Assembly: GCA_023213395.1 (NCBI GenBank) | Contig: CM041465.1 | Location: 143,227,741 to 143,291,740 of the forward strand | DNA length: 64,000 nucleotides | Origin: Cycas panzhihuaensis | Lineage: Eukaryota > Cycadophyta | Direction: 5' to 3' | Shown here: positions 45,881-58,311 of the stretch, one piece after another | How positions within the stretch are numbered: the stretch's first letter is position 1 | Layout: each line of letters starts with the position of its first letter | The notes under the pieces: generated by a model | Database searches by the model: none | Told to the model about the DNA's origin: nothing | The model's input: the letters and a program-made list of their open reading frames with translations, nothing else | Program-made: the position numbers and the translations under genes

Positions 45881-47110
45881 GTTCTATGGGTACTTCTAGT
45901 GCCAGTTTTCCCTACGCCATCTAGTCACATTTCCTTGTGTAGCTAGTAGGCTTAAAAAAAACCTCAAGTTAGGAATGAGGATTTCATTTCCATAGCCTCC
46001 TGGTCTTTATTTTGATCCTAAAAAGAATCATGTGAAATGTTTAGCATAGAGGAAGTTGATGATGCTGGAGAAGATGGGCTAGGTACTAATGTTAGAAAAG
46101 GTGATCTTTCTACTATGACTTTACCTTTATCAACTTGGTTGTTCTCAAATGATGGTGCTAGATGTGCACACATCGGCTAGGAGTCACATCTTGTATCCTT
46201 TGGGGCTCTATTATTAGATTCTAAGATTTTGAGCAACTATTGAGCATCTCCCTCCTTAAATTTTAGAATCTAGATCAAACTCAATAGCATTATTAAATCA
46301 GTATAAAGGTATCTTGGAGTTAAGTTTGAGTAATTGATCTTTAGTCTCTATAAAGATAGCATCTCTAGTGATGATGAATTTACATTATGAAGGTAGAAAA
46401 AACTTGTACCCATTTTTGTCCATAGGGTATCCGATAAAGATGCCTTTGAGGGATCTATCTTGGAGTTTATTTTTGTGTTCTTCCATAATATGATCATAAC
46501 AAGTAGAGCTAAAAATTCTAAAGTGGGAGATAGAGGGGGTTTATCCATACCATATTTTATACGAAGAGGGGCTGAGCTTGGAGGGACTAATAGTGTTGAT
46601 ATAATATAAGACAGTCCAGATAGCCTTAGCCCAAAGATATATAGGGACATTCTTTTATACTAATATAGCATGAGCCATGTTCATGATGGTCCTATTTATA
46701 TGCTTGGCAACTCCATTTTACTAGGGTGTACCTACAACAATGGTCTAATATTTGATCCCATGGTGATGTACGTATGATTCAAACTCATTAGAGGTATACT
46801 CACCACTATTGTTAATCCTGAGTATTTTGATCTTGAATCTAAATTCATTCTCCATGCGAGCCTTGAAAGCTTGAAACATAGAAAAGACTTTATCTTTCTT
46901 TACGAGAAAAGCAACCCACACTTTCTTAGTAAAATCATCAATGAAAGTAATATAGTATAACTTCTATTTGAGAAAGGGGATGGGCATAGAACAACATATA
47001 TCTAAGTGTACAAGCTTCAAAAATTATCTATATTTCTACTAACTATGGGGAAAGGGTTGTCTTTGAGATTTGACAATGAAACATGCTTCTCATTTGAAGG
47101 GCTTATAGGA
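45881..47110 (-). pseudogene. Cop5 integrase and linker
   Basis: Integrase blocks on the minus strand: LHLDICCSMPIPF-like entry at 47000, FIDDFTKKVWVAFL (46950-46900), RINNSGEYTS near 46800 (second Asp replaced by Asn), WAKAIWTVLYYINT (46630-46590) and the tail IGYPMDKNGYKFFLPS (46430-46380). The linker is Ser-rich and runs to about 45900. Confidence 0.8.
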
Positions 47111-47645
47111 GAGCCTAGGCATACTAGGAAGAGTGGCATGTAGTTCTCTTAAACAATCAATTTTGATATGGCTCATATGAACATGCCATAGGGCCACTTG
47201 GGACAAATTTTGAGGAGTCAAGGTTGTGGTAAAAGTAGAGTCATCATCAACATAGTTAGCTTTAGAGGATGGTGAGCCAGTTAGGCCAAAAAGTTTTCCA
47301 TCAAGAATTTCAGTTATAATCACTCCATTTGAAGGAGGGTGAATGACATAAAGAGTTTGATTATTTGTAGTTACACTCAAATCGAATCTATAAGAGACAA
47401 TAGTGGATAGAGAGAGTAGGTTTTTCTTTAAAGTAGGAATATATAAAATATCAGCAAGGGTAAAATATAGAAGGATTAGGAGTTTTAAGTAAATAGTTCC
47501 AAGTCCTTTGACTGACTGAGATGATTTATCAACCATATGTATAACATCACGAACTTTAAAGTCAAAATCCTGAAAGAACTGATAATGACAAGTCATATAT
47601 TATGTTGCTCTAGAATCCATGATCCAAGATGAAGTATTTGAGATG
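47090..47645 (-). pseudogene. Cop5 protease and GAG-pre-integrase
   Basis: A 168-codon open frame. Just upstream SWIMDSRAT is the catalytic Asp block (Gly lost), then DILYIPTLKKNLLSLSTIVSYRFDL (47460-47390) and LWHVHMSHIKIDCL (47190-47150). It is about two thirds identical by eye to Cop3 over this region. Confidence 0.85.
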
Positions 47646-48835
47646 GCACTATTTACAACTCCAAGTAGTGAAGGCAAAAGTGAATAAGCATAGCCACAAT
47701 GAGCCTCAATATACTTAGTGGATCTATCAACAACGTTTGATGAAGTGGTCCTAATTCTTTAAAGGTATGTATAAGCAAACTATATTCCACCAAAAGTATC
47801 TTTAAAAGAAATATTATCGACATTATATACACCATGATACTGTTGATAGCTTGGTAGTTTGATGGTGGAAGTTCTGTAATTTTTGGCATAGTGTCCTTTT
47901 CTATTATACCTTTAGCACACAATTATTTAATTTCTAATCCTATAAGAAGTATTGGGATAGTTGGATCATCTCTGATTACTAGATCTAAGTCCAGGTTGGT
48001 TATTTTGGCCTTGGCCTTAAGACTATTTTTGTTAGAGTTGAGGAGCCTATTAACCAAGAGGATGTTATCCTTGTTGTCTACCTCTGCCTCTTCAACAGGA
48101 ATTACCACCTCTACAAGAGTATTGACCTTGATTTTTGGTATAAAAAGGATCTTCTTTTGCTTCAAAAGTAGCATCAACTAGATCTGATGTAGTGGCAAAG
48201 TTGGTATCAAAGGTCTTATCAAATTCAATGAACTTATCAGTAAGAGCCTCAAAGTTTAGGGTCTTCAAAGTGCCATTAGATTGAAGACTTCCTAGTAGAT
48301 TTTTATAATCTAGGATATGGAGATATGACTAAATCAAGAAAGCCCATGTAATACATTGAGTTTTAAAATCTTTATCAATGACTTGCTTGATTGGATAAAG
48401 GAGATTAATTTTCTCACTTGCATGTCCTTTCTACATTTTCAATTTGTTCATCTTCAGTACTAAGTGAATAAATTTTAAGTCTAATTTAGTGTCAAAGTTC
48501 TTCTTAAGAACTTCAAGAATTTTTCATACTATATCATGTATAGCTTCATCAATGAGATTATGTAGGGAATAACCAATGAAAAGAAGTATCCCTGCATAAA
48601 GTTTATCATCATCAAGTTCCCATTAGTATTTGGCTATAACTTTAATGGGAGCAGTTGGATCACCTCCTCTAGAAGCAGCTATGGTAGCTATAGCAGAAAT
48701 AAATGATATAAGTTATAAGTGATCTCTCCAAAGATCTTCATACTTTGCAGTATTTTTAACACCAGTAAACTACATGTCCTAATTTTCTTTCCCTTTAAGA
48801 ATGTAGTTCAAATTTTGTTTAAATTGTAAAGACAT
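47646..48835 (-). pseudogene. Cop5 gag
   Basis: Starts at ATG 48835 (MSLQFKQNLNYILKGKEN, compare Cop3 MSSQFKQNVN). It has LGSLQSNGTLKTLNFEAL near 48280 and a zinc knuckle remnant (RYNRKGHYAKNY near 47905). Several stops. The start is supported by the identical start of the Cop3 gag. Confidence 0.85.
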
Positions 48836-50844
48836 GGTGTCTTTTGAGAAGGGAAGAAATGAATAAGGGACTATAAAAGTGATGGCAATAAATGACCAAT
48901 CACTATTTGTAAATGGGAGATGCAATGAAGCAGTGTAATAGAAGGAAGAAGAAGTGAGAATGGTTGCTCAAAGATGAAGGGAGCAACTTAGAGAGAAGTC
49001 ACAAATACTTATAACAAATATTAACCTGACACAATAAGAATATGAGAAGTACTATAATAAAAATTGGCCACTAACACTTATGTCAAATATTAACTTGACA
49101 CAATAAGAATATAAGAAGTACTATGATTGTGATTACACTATGGATCACTTTTCACAAATAAGTAAGTGATCATTATACAAAATTGTAGGCCAATATGGAA
49201 GTTGACATCATTAGGCATATACAACTTGAAACTTAAATATAGGATGTGTAATCAATCCAATAATCTCTAACTTATGTCCAACATATAGTTAAGGTTGTTG
49301 AAGGGATACCTAAGATTTTAGTATAATTAAGTTGGCCTTTATCTATAATACATGTAATTGTGTTTGGTGATGATATCTAAGTTACAACAAAGCCCAAGTA
49401 CTCCTAATCCTCACCCAGTTCACTAATGAGCAGTTATATACCTCCTCCGAAGAGTGGTATATGCATACCCATGGCTATGATAGATATTGGATTGGTTATA
49501 TGTTAATCTTATATTAAAATTTTAGTTTTCTTGGTTGGTTATCAAGATGACCTCTAATTGAGACACGATGATATGGCTAACTAAACCTCACCAATATTTT
49601 GGTTCAGTCTAGTCCCAACCTGAAACCCACACCTCCTTTATGGCACAACATTCTGCCAACCAAGGTATCTCAACCTTGGCAAGTGTGTAAATAGGTATAA
49701 GATTGTGAAAAATAATGTACGTAATACGTTCCTTTTAGGGAGAGTGAAAAGATTATTGAATTTGCATCAAACATACATATAACTGAAAGTAGATTGCTTG
49801 CTTAGAGTGCTTGCTTGGAGTGTCTTTAGAGCGCTCACTTGAAGTAATTTTGGAGTGTTGAAATGTAATGCTAATAAGTGAGTGAGGGCACCTGATATTA
49901 CTTTAATCCAAGTGTTTTTTTACTCACTTTTATAATGGGCTTTTAAGCCTTATAAAAAGAAGGAGAAAATTTATTCACCTTTTTTTTTAATACAAAAAAA
50001 TAGTCTTCATTAAAATAGCAATAACTTTCTCCTATGATAACGAAATTGGGTGCTAATTTTTGTGGTACAAATTAGACTCAAAGCTTCATCTTCAAGAGTG
50101 GAGTAAGGTCTAAATTAGTTTTGAAAAACTTTTGGCAGTCCTACAAAGCTGGTAGAATATATTTTTCTAAATATTTTACTAAAAATAACTATTGTTCACT
50201 AAAATAAGAATAACTTTCTTATATAGCAACAAAATTGGGTATTAATTTTTGTATTATAAACTAGACTTAGAGCCTCATATTTAGCAATTATAATTAGGTC
50301 AAATATAGCTCTGTAGAAGATTTTGCAGACCTATGAAGTTTAGTAAGTAGATTTTATTTCTACAAAAAATTTAGCTTGTTAATATCTCATAAACACATGA
50401 TACCATATAAAATTCCTATCATTTTTTTATCATCAGGATCCCAATATGGGCAAGGTGAGAGCATACAATGATTGATATTTTAAATGGCTCTAAATTCTTT
50501 AAAAAAATAGGTAGAACCTCCCCTCACAATCATTCTTCTAAAAGTTAGAAACATTTTGGCAGCATTTCCCCTTGTGGAATGGATTAAAAGAGGGGAAAGA
50601 AAAGAAGAATGAGATAGCATAAATGGATACTAAAGGATTATAATCCTTGGGCCTTACAACTCCTTGTATTATACTTCCAAACTTGTAAAAGAGAAAGAGA
50701 AAGTAAACAATACTACATATGCTATGATAAAAACTTAAAAATATTTCTAAATCCACTTTCACAATCTCCTTCACCACATGGATTATAGGGAAGAAGGAAG
50801 TGATGGCTCCATTATAAGTACAAGTGAGGAATATAAAGGAAGCA
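48836..50844 (-). other. Cop5 long untranslated leader
   Basis: About 2.0 kb between PBS and gag. Minus-strand blocks GAGGAGGTATATAACTGC (about 49445) and TAGGAGTACTTGGGCT (about 49395) match Cop3. A tandem duplication of about 70 bp (TTAACCTGACACAATAAG / TTAACTTGACACAATAAG) lies at about 49020-49130. The minus-strand frame at 50858-50538 has no recognisable domain. Confidence 0.72.
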
Positions 50845-50859
50845 AGCTCGAATACCATA
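50845..50859 (-). other. Cop5 primer binding site, degenerate
   Basis: The minus strand reads TATGGTATTCGAGCTTG next to the LTR. It keeps TGGTAT and GAGC of the initiator-Met type site with changes between. Confidence 0.55.
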
Positions 50860-51157
50860 TGAAAAGAGTGGATCTATCCTTCATCTCTATACACTAAATA
50901 CAAAGGCAAACATGGGAGTAAGAGAGACTTGAGAGAAAGAGAGTAACTCTCATAAAATAGGGTGGTAAGAATGAGACTCCTCCATTGAGATTTTACTTTT
51001 ATATTGAGAGAGGAAGCATTAGAGTTAGGTGAAATAAAATTATATATAATACACATGAAATTGCATTTCACTTAAGTGATCTAATTTAAAGTTCACTTAA
51101 GACCCTTTTTAGAAATAATCAACTAATATAATGATCTTATGACATTAACCTATTTTA
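50860..51157 (-). repeat. Cop5 5' LTR (right)
   Basis: TGAAAAGAGTGGATC to ACCTATTTTA. The last bases show a C-to-T change in the terminal CA. It is the partner of 43594-43890. Confidence 0.92.
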
Positions 51158-51238
51158 ATTATAAATTAATTTTAATATGATATAATATTAAGTTACATAA
51201 GATACATTTACAAATCAAATGTTATTAATATTTTAACA
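51158..51238 (-). repeat. Cop2 5' LTR, part 2
   Basis: Starts with ATTAT, the right target duplication of Cop5, and continues the Cop2 LTR to TTTTAACA, matching about 12368-12450. Confidence 0.88.
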
Positions 51239-53449
51239 AATACTAGTAAGATTACATCATTAAGTCTTACTAATATTAGAGATAATTTTAGGTAATTAAA
51301 TAATTCTTAGTAAAGCAATCCTTCATTAATTTTGTCTTCATATATGAGCTTGTGTTTGGCTTACATTGAGGCTTTATTATGGCTTCAAACATTTACAAGG
51401 AGATGTTTTGTTGGTAAGAACTAGTATGGAATAAAAAAGGGATGGCCAAAAAAGATCTAGAAATTTTAGTAAAACTCTAGCATATGACTAAGAATCTTCA
51501 TAGTATTAATGGCCATTATTGATTAAACTTCTTGGTTACTATAAGTGGAGGTGGAATGACTTATTATATGATTAAGGTTATATCTAATATGGTTGTAGTA
51601 TATATATAACTCTTTGTGATAACTATTAAGTGATAATGTGAGATGTCAATGATCATAGGACTTATGATAATGTCTCTCTTTATAAATTCCTAAATCAATG
51701 AATGCTTATAATAATATGTTGTGATTATAAAGTGGTACATTATGTGATGTAATTATTACCAAATATATTAACAAATATATAACTCAAGTCTAATATAAAT
51801 ATTTCTACAATCTATGTTATATATAACTCTATGCTGAGTAATATAGATTAAGGAATTATAGGTCAATGTAAGAAGATATCACTTGATAGGAGAGTATATC
51901 AGTTGATATTTATTTTAAATCAATGTCTTAATGTAGTAGGGTAATTTATATATTTAATGTAGGTTAATATATTACTTTGACAATCATTATCAATGTATTA
52001 GTTACAAGATGATGATTGGAGGTCAATATAGAAATTAAGGAAGTTAATAAAATAGGTGACTCATGATTACTTAAGGCCATGTGAATTATTGCTTACATTT
52101 ATTATATTAGCCTTACCTACCTATATTGTAAATATATATCTATGTATATATTATATTATATTACAATGTAATAAAGTATCACATATAAAAGTATATCCAA
52201 TATATTATGTATATATAAAAAATATGAAAATCTATATATTAAGGCATGATGGTATAATATGTTAATGATTAGTGGTGTGATGTATTAATTGGTATCTAAA
52301 GGTATATATTAGTGGTTAGTGGTGTAATGAGGCATAATATATAACATGTTAAGGGTACATTTACTTATAAGGACTTATGGTTGATATATCCCCTAGTGGG
52401 TGGGTGATACAATATTGCCCTTCCTTAGTGCCATATAATACCCTATGGAGATCAAGAACTTGAGTACCAGATCATGACAAAAAACTTTGTGGAGAATAGG
52501 ACATGACCTTATATTTTCATGAATAACTTACAACTTGAGACTATGCATACAAAATATACTATATAATATATATAAATGCATATAGTACAAGGTGATGCAA
52601 CTTAATATACCAAGTTGTGAAAAATATTCCTTATGGGTAATCACTTATGTGAGGAAAGGCCACTTATCCCTAATGTATCTATATCACATCATAAGAGAGG
52701 TTACTTATCTAGATATAAAATTTATACATAATCAAGTGTATCAAGTGCAAGGATTGAAATATTAATAGTGTAGGGGGATTAATATATTTATATTGTAGGT
52801 TGACTATTTGTCTATGCTTCAACACATATTTCATCAAATAGAGGATGCTTATATCTACCTTTAGGATACTTTGTATGTCTATTAGGTGTGAGATAGTTTA
52901 ATATGACTATATTATTTTTAAGGTCAATATAGTAGTGGATCGATATTCTTACTACTCCTCTTGCACTAGTTTATATATATATATATACATACATACATAC
53001 ATACATATATACATAAATGTATATGTGTGTGTGTGTGTGTGTATGTATGTGTGTGTATATTACTCATAGCCTATGTTTATGATATAATTAATAAATGAAT
53101 ATATAGAATAAGGCTTGCCACTAATACTCTTACCCACTAAAAAATGGTGAATATGCATAGATTATATGATGTAAGGCAATGGCTCAAGACATATATCTAA
53201 TATAAATTGTTAATAAATTATTATTCTAGCTAGTTCAACATAGAAGTTAGGATTTTTTATGATTACACAATATTATAGAGAGAATGTTTATTAGAGAGCA
53301 TAAGCATCTAACATTAAGAAATGGCATTGTATGATAATGAAGATGCTCATAGAGCATTAAAATTGAGAGGCTGTAATTGTGAAGTGATATTAAAGATAGG
53401 AAATCCATTTTAAGTTATTAGGTGTAGAGGTTCAATATCCTAGCATTAT
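51239..53449. other. AT-rich stretch without recognised gene; (ATAC)n/(TG)n microsatellite
   Basis: No coding or LTR pair recognised. A compound microsatellite of TA, CATA and TG/TATG units spans 52971-53060. The open frame at 52056-52265 looks like chance in AT-rich DNA. From about 53330 it may contain the worn upstream part of Cop6. Confidence 0.6.
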
Positions 53450-54716
53450 GTTAAAAATGGAAGCAAGACTAAGTGGAAGTAGTAATGAGGAGCCATTGTA
53501 AGAGGAGACACATATAACACCATATGTCCCATTATGGGTTTGGAGGACTATTAAGGATTCTAGTGTGATAGTAGAATATCTTGAAGATGGATAAAGAATA
53601 AGAAGTCAACATACTAATTAGACTTTAGTGATGGACATCAAAGATTCTAATGATCATATTTCATATGAAGAAGTAAAAGAAGATCTACAATGGAGAGTTG
53701 CCATAAAGGAGTATTATAGTTAAATTATGAAGAATGATACATGGGATTTGGTTCTCTTACCTCTATCTAGGAATTTGGTTGGTTGTAAGTGGGTCTATAA
53801 GATAAAATTTCACTCCAATGGAGAGATAAATAAGTATAAGGCTAGGCTTATTACATATGAATTTAAGTAGAAAGAAGGAATCGACTATGAGAAGACATTT
53901 ACACCAGTTTCCAAGATGAAAATGATCTGATTGATCTTTACTTTAGTAGCTACATATGGTTGGGAATTACACCATATGGATGTGAAGCCAACATTCCTTA
54001 ATAAAGACTTGAAATAAAAGATTTATATGGATCAACCTATTGGTTTTGTAAACAAAGGATAAGAGCATTTAGTGTGTCACTTGAAGAAATCTCTTTATGG
54101 TCTAAAACAAGCATGTCATGTTTGGTATGATAAGATAGATGCTAGATTGAAGGAGGATGGGTTTGTGACAATAGAAATAGATTTGAGCCTTTATATTTGA
54201 GGGAATAGAACTATAATAACTATTATTATATTATATGTTAATGACTTTATTATTATAGACAACTGTAATAGGACTATTATAGCTACAAAGTCCTATTTAG
54301 AATATACTTTTGATATGATAAATCTTGGGCAACTTTATTACTTCTCAGGTATTAAACTTAAGTAGATGGATGATCGCATCATGATGTTACAATCTAGGTA
54401 TATAGAAAACTTACTTAAGATAATCAAGACAAAGGATTACAAACTAGCAAAGATACTATATGTAAAGGGCACAAAACTCCTAAAATATATAAATAAGCTA
54501 GATCTAGATGGGACTTTATATCAACAATTAGTAGGAAGTTTGATTTACTTAACTCATACTAGGTCTGATATTACTTATACTATTGGATTAGTATCTCATT
54601 ATATGTAAAGTGCCTAGGAACCTTATTGAGTTACTATAAAGAGGATTTTAAAGTATATTAAGGGAACACTTAATCTTGGTCTTAAATACCTTCATGGTGG
54701 AAAGGAAAAATTGCAT
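53450..54716 (+). pseudogene. Cop6: copia RT and RNase H fragment
   Basis: Plus-strand RT blocks in order: KNDTWDLVLLPLSRNLVGCKWVYKI, KEGIDYEKTFTPVSKM, HHMDVKPTFLNKDL, VCHLKKSLYGLKQA, and YVND at 54234-54245, with the first catalytic Asp changed to Asn. RNase H starts with LYQQLVGSLIYLTHTRSDITYTIGLVSHYM and ends at LKYLHGGKEKLHG, where a TRIM-like element begins. No gag, protease, integrase or LTR is recognised. Stops stand at expected Gln and Trp positions. Confidence 0.82.
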
Positions 54717-55070
54717 GGGTATATTATACTGATCTTTCATAGGTATATCCAACCCATCCTCTTAGCTCTATAGGTGTACTTACTTGGGGTTGATCCTAGG
54801 TATATTAGTGGGTTGTATTGAGACCAATTCCATTTGAGTCTTTTGACTCTATGACAACTCTTACATGGTACTAGAGTGGGTGCTTAGGTTTGAGTCACCT
54901 CAAGTTTAATTTAGAGGTAAGTGTTGGAGTATCCTAATCTTTGGTAGGTGTATCCAACCTGTCCTCTTGGCTTTGTAGGTGCATTAACCTAGAGTTTATC
55001 TTAGGCATATTAGTGGGTTATGTCAAGACCAATTCCACTTGGGTCTTTTCGCACTACCATAACTCCTACA
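54717..55070 (+). mobile_element. TRIM-like miniature LTR element
   Basis: Two direct repeats of 149 bp (54717-54865 and 54922-55070) share TAGGTRTATCCAACC, CATATTAGTGGGTT-like and GACCAATTCCA blocks and end in CCTACA or CTTACA. Right after the first is TGGTACTAGAGTGGGTG (54866-54882), PBS-like. Just before the second is a purine-rich AGAGGTAAG. The internal part is only 56 bp, with no coding. This is the plan of a terminal-repeat retrotransposon in miniature. The first bases of the left repeat are degraded and no clean target duplication is seen. Confidence 0.7.
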
Positions 55071-55774
55071 ATAAATTAGGATTGATATAAATAAGTTTGA
55101 CATAAGTATTCTTTAACCTATAGTGACATAGTATAAGGAGGTCTAAGTAGTCTCTAAGAACACTAACCTTTAGACTTTGTCACTTATTAGGAGAATAAAT
55201 GATAAAGTATAATACTAGAAAATACAAGCATAAGGATATTAACCTTCAGTTATTACGATAATGAGAAGATCTGAAAACAAGATAATTGATTCTAAGAAAT
55301 AGAATGAGATTAATATTATTGTTATAGATGATTAAGGTTTCCCATATAATAATTGGATAGGTCATTTGGGTAATAATAAATAAATATTAGCATCAAATTA
55401 TACACTCTCTAAAGTTTTTTCTAAAGAAAATCAAGAACCAAATCTTCTCTTAACTAATTTAGTAATCTTGACTAGATTTCAAGATGAGCTAGGAGACCCA
55501 TATAATATTGAATGGAAATCCATTATTTTCTTTGAGAAATTAAGGAGAGATCTAACACTAAATCTAAGTGATCTAGGAGAATAGTTTTTCATCATCTTAA
55601 TATATCCTCTCCTTCACTTAATATGACTCATGGTTTTACTTATGAATAAGGACTGACTCAAATTAGTGTCAAAGCTTCTGCATTAAATGATGTTGGTCAT
55701 TAGAAAATGTACCAAGATGATGAATAAATTTTATCCTTCATATAAAAATATGAAGATTTTATTAATATTATAAC
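55071..55774. other. Stretch without recognised gene
   Basis: AT-rich, many stops on both strands, no motif seen. It could be remains of Cop6 or of older flank. Confidence 0.55.
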
Positions 55775-56166
55775 TAAAAAAATTTAAGACAATAGGATAT
55801 AAATACTCATGTATATGTAGATATGAAAGCATAAGCAAAATAAAAGATAGCTCAATACAAATTATTTGTATATAATAGAGATGGCCAAATTAATTAGCAT
55901 TGTTAATCCTCAATTTGGTAGAGGTTCCCTGTATGTAGAAAATCAATGTACAAAGAAGAATATTCAAGCATAATTTATAGGCCATAATATGCTTTGAATA
56001 TCAATCTAATTAGCTAAGATAATAGGATAATATAATTAGCTTATTATTTGGTAAGGGGTAGACTTGATATGATTATACATTACAATTGAATTATAACATG
56101 TCATAACTAAAGATATAAAGATACAAAAGATACATTTATAAATAAGATGTCATTAATGTTTTAACA
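55775..56166 (-). repeat. Cop2b 3' LTR
   Basis: Aligns with 12068-12450. The outer TG is decayed to TA. It ends GTTTTAACA at 56166, and the minus-strand PPT CTATTATTAAAGGAGGG touches it. Confidence 0.82.
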
Positions 56167-57846
56167 CCCTCCTTTAATAATAGCTTCATTTGACTTAATG
56201 TCGAAGTCATGCTAAAACCTTTTAAACTTTGGTCTACCAAGTGCTTTGGTAAAGATATACGCAACTTGGTCTTCAATCAATTAGTACACAAGGTTAACTT
56301 CCATATTTTACACATATTCATAGATAAAGTGATGATAGAACTCTATAAGTTTAGTTCTCACATGGAAGATAGGATTCTTGATCATCTTCAATGCACTCTA
56401 ATTATCATAAAAGAGAGTGGTGGCATTTGTCTATTTAAGCCCACGTTCAACAAGAATCTTGCATACCTAAATCACCTTAGCAGTTACATGAATAACTACT
56501 TTATACTTAGCTTTGATGGAGGAGAGAGTAATATTTGGTTATTCTTATAGCTCCAAGAAATTATAGTTGATCTCATGTTAAAGTATTATCCTAACATAGA
56601 ATGGTGTAAGTCTTGGTAGCCAACCCAATTGGCATTCATATATCCTTTTAAGACAAGAGTATTAACTTGGTTGTAATCGAGACCAAGTTGAAGTGTGTCG
56701 TATATGTACATGAAGATTCTAATGGTAACTTTCCAATGAGATGCCTTAGGCTATGACATGTATCTAGAGTAGATCCCAACTACATATGAGATGTTCGGTC
56801 ATGTGTAAGTAAGGTAGATTAAACTCTGAACTAGTTGCTAGTATAAAGTGGGATCAAAGGGCTTACCTTATTTATCCATTGTGAGTTTGGTCCCTTTTTC
56901 TATTTGTATAGGTGATGGTTTACAATCACTTATTCTCAATTGCTACAAAAGTTCATTTACATATTTAGATTAGGATAAGAATATATGATCAAGTTCCTAC
57001 CATACCTCAATACTAAGGAAATAATGTAGTAAACCAAGGTTAATCATCTCTAAGTTGCCTTTGAGTTTTATTTAGAGACAAGTTATGCCATCATCATCAT
57101 TTCCTCTAATTGCTAAGTCACCCACATAAAGAGCAATGATTGTGATCAAGTTACCTCTAATCTGAATGCATAAATCAAGATTAAAGGGTGAATGAGTGAA
57201 TCCGTACTATATGAAAAATGTATTAATTTTTGCATACCAAGCACAAGGTACCTACTTCAGTCTATAAAGAGCTTTCTTAAGCTTATTAACTAAGTGTTCT
57301 TTTCTAATAACAACATAGCCATGAGGTTATCTCAAGAATACTTTTTTAGTGAGCTCTCCATTTAGGGGGGCACTCTTTATATCCATTTGGTATACATGCC
57401 AGTTGAATTGAGCTTGAAGTGACATAACCAGATGGAATGTGGTCATGTTAATAATGGGTATAAATGTCTCTTCATAATCAATCCCCTCTTATTATTTGAA
57501 ATTATTTGCAACTAAATGAGCTTGTGGTGTTCAATAATTCCATCAATATAAAACTCTATTTTATAAAGTCATATATAATCAATTGGCTTCTTTATAGGTG
57601 GCAATCCAGTCAACTCTCATGTGTCATTCTTGATGATTAAATTCATTTCTTCATCCATAGAATCTTTCCACATTTGATCTTTGACTACCTCCTCAAATAT
57701 AGAAGGCTCAAGAGTCTCTAGGACACGTGCCATTTAAGGTATAATTTATTGAATGCCTTATTCTAGACTCTCTCTTGGGAGTAGTAAAAGGAGGAGGTGT
57801 ATCCTTTGTCATTTGTAAGTACCACTTAGGAGGTTTTCAAATACTA
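56167..57846 (-). pseudogene. Cop2b RT and RNase H
   Basis: The homologue of 12451-14094. The RT active site reads YVGD (plus 57117-57128), the first catalytic Asp changed to Gly. RNase H ends near 56220. The plus-strand open frame at 56209-56550 is a shadow also seen in Cop2. Many stops. Confidence 0.83.
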
Positions 57847-57851
57847 GTGAC
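57847..57851. repeat. Target site duplication of NA-2, left copy (GTGAC)
   Basis: GTGAC lies directly left of the LTR start and recurs at 63682-63686. The uninterrupted Cop2 relative reads CTAGTGACCTCC at about 38795. Confidence 0.92.
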
Positions 57852-58311
57852 TGAAGGAAATATATAGTAGGAGAATGGGCAGAAGATATAATAAACTTTA
57901 ATATATTTAAAATAATAGTATTGCATCAAATATTCAATACAAATCTATGTAACAATGTAGCAATGTAGATCTATGTTGCACAAATGAACTATGAGAGCAT
58001 GATGGCATTGTCTTCAATCCATTGTTATTGAGAGCATGACAAATATCCTCAAAGGAGGCAGTGTCAAAAGACACCAGGGTTATACACCCCATAATATAAA
58101 TAGTTTTGGGAGAGGGGGGAAACTCCCCAACCCCTAAATTTAAATTAATAATAAAATAATATAACTTAACTCAAATAAACTAACTCAAATTAACATTAAC
58201 TTACCTTAACTTACCTTGACATGTTGAGCATCACATGTCTAAATTGAAGATGGTTAGGTGTACAATCCTGGTTGGAAGGTGGGAGTGGAGTGATGACAAT
58301 TAACTCCAACA
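57852..58311 (-). repeat. NA-2 3' LTR (left)
   Basis: TGAAGGAAATATATAG to ACTCCAACA, partner of 63222-63681. Confidence 0.95.

Larger units (their letters stand above)
43594..51157 (-). mobile_element. Cop5: copia retrotransposon inside the Cop2 5' LTR
   Basis: LTRs at 43594-43890 and 50860-51157. The PPT is inside the left one and a degenerate PBS inside the right one. The flanks are ATTAC and ATTAT, with the empty site ACATTATAAATT preserved in the other Cop2 LTR. It has all domains, gag to RNase H, in 7.56 kb, with a leader of about 2 kb. It is the closest relative of Cop3 in the window and more complete, but every gene has stops. Confidence 0.9.
12068..51238 (-). mobile_element. Cop2: copia retrotransposon split by Gyp1 and Cop5
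   Basis: The 3' LTR (12068-12450) and the 5' LTR (43289-43593 plus 51158-51238) are copies of each other, and pol plus gag run between them on the minus strand in the normal order. Two insertions break it: Gyp1 (14100-38770) in the pol linker before RT and Cop5 (43594-51157) in the 5' LTR. Without them the element is about 6.9 kb, a normal copia length. A second family member, Cop2b, lies at 55775 and confirms the sequence across the Gyp1 junction. The 5-bp flanks (AAAAT and AATAC) do not match well, so no duplication is claimed. Confidence 0.88.

Noticed and set aside
12063-51243. A target duplication for Cop2
   Set aside because: The flanks AAAAT and AATAC do not match well enough.
52971-53060. 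Regular repeat considered as a CRISPR-like or satellite array
   Set aside because: It is a simple compound microsatellite of TA, CATA and TG units, without unique spacers.
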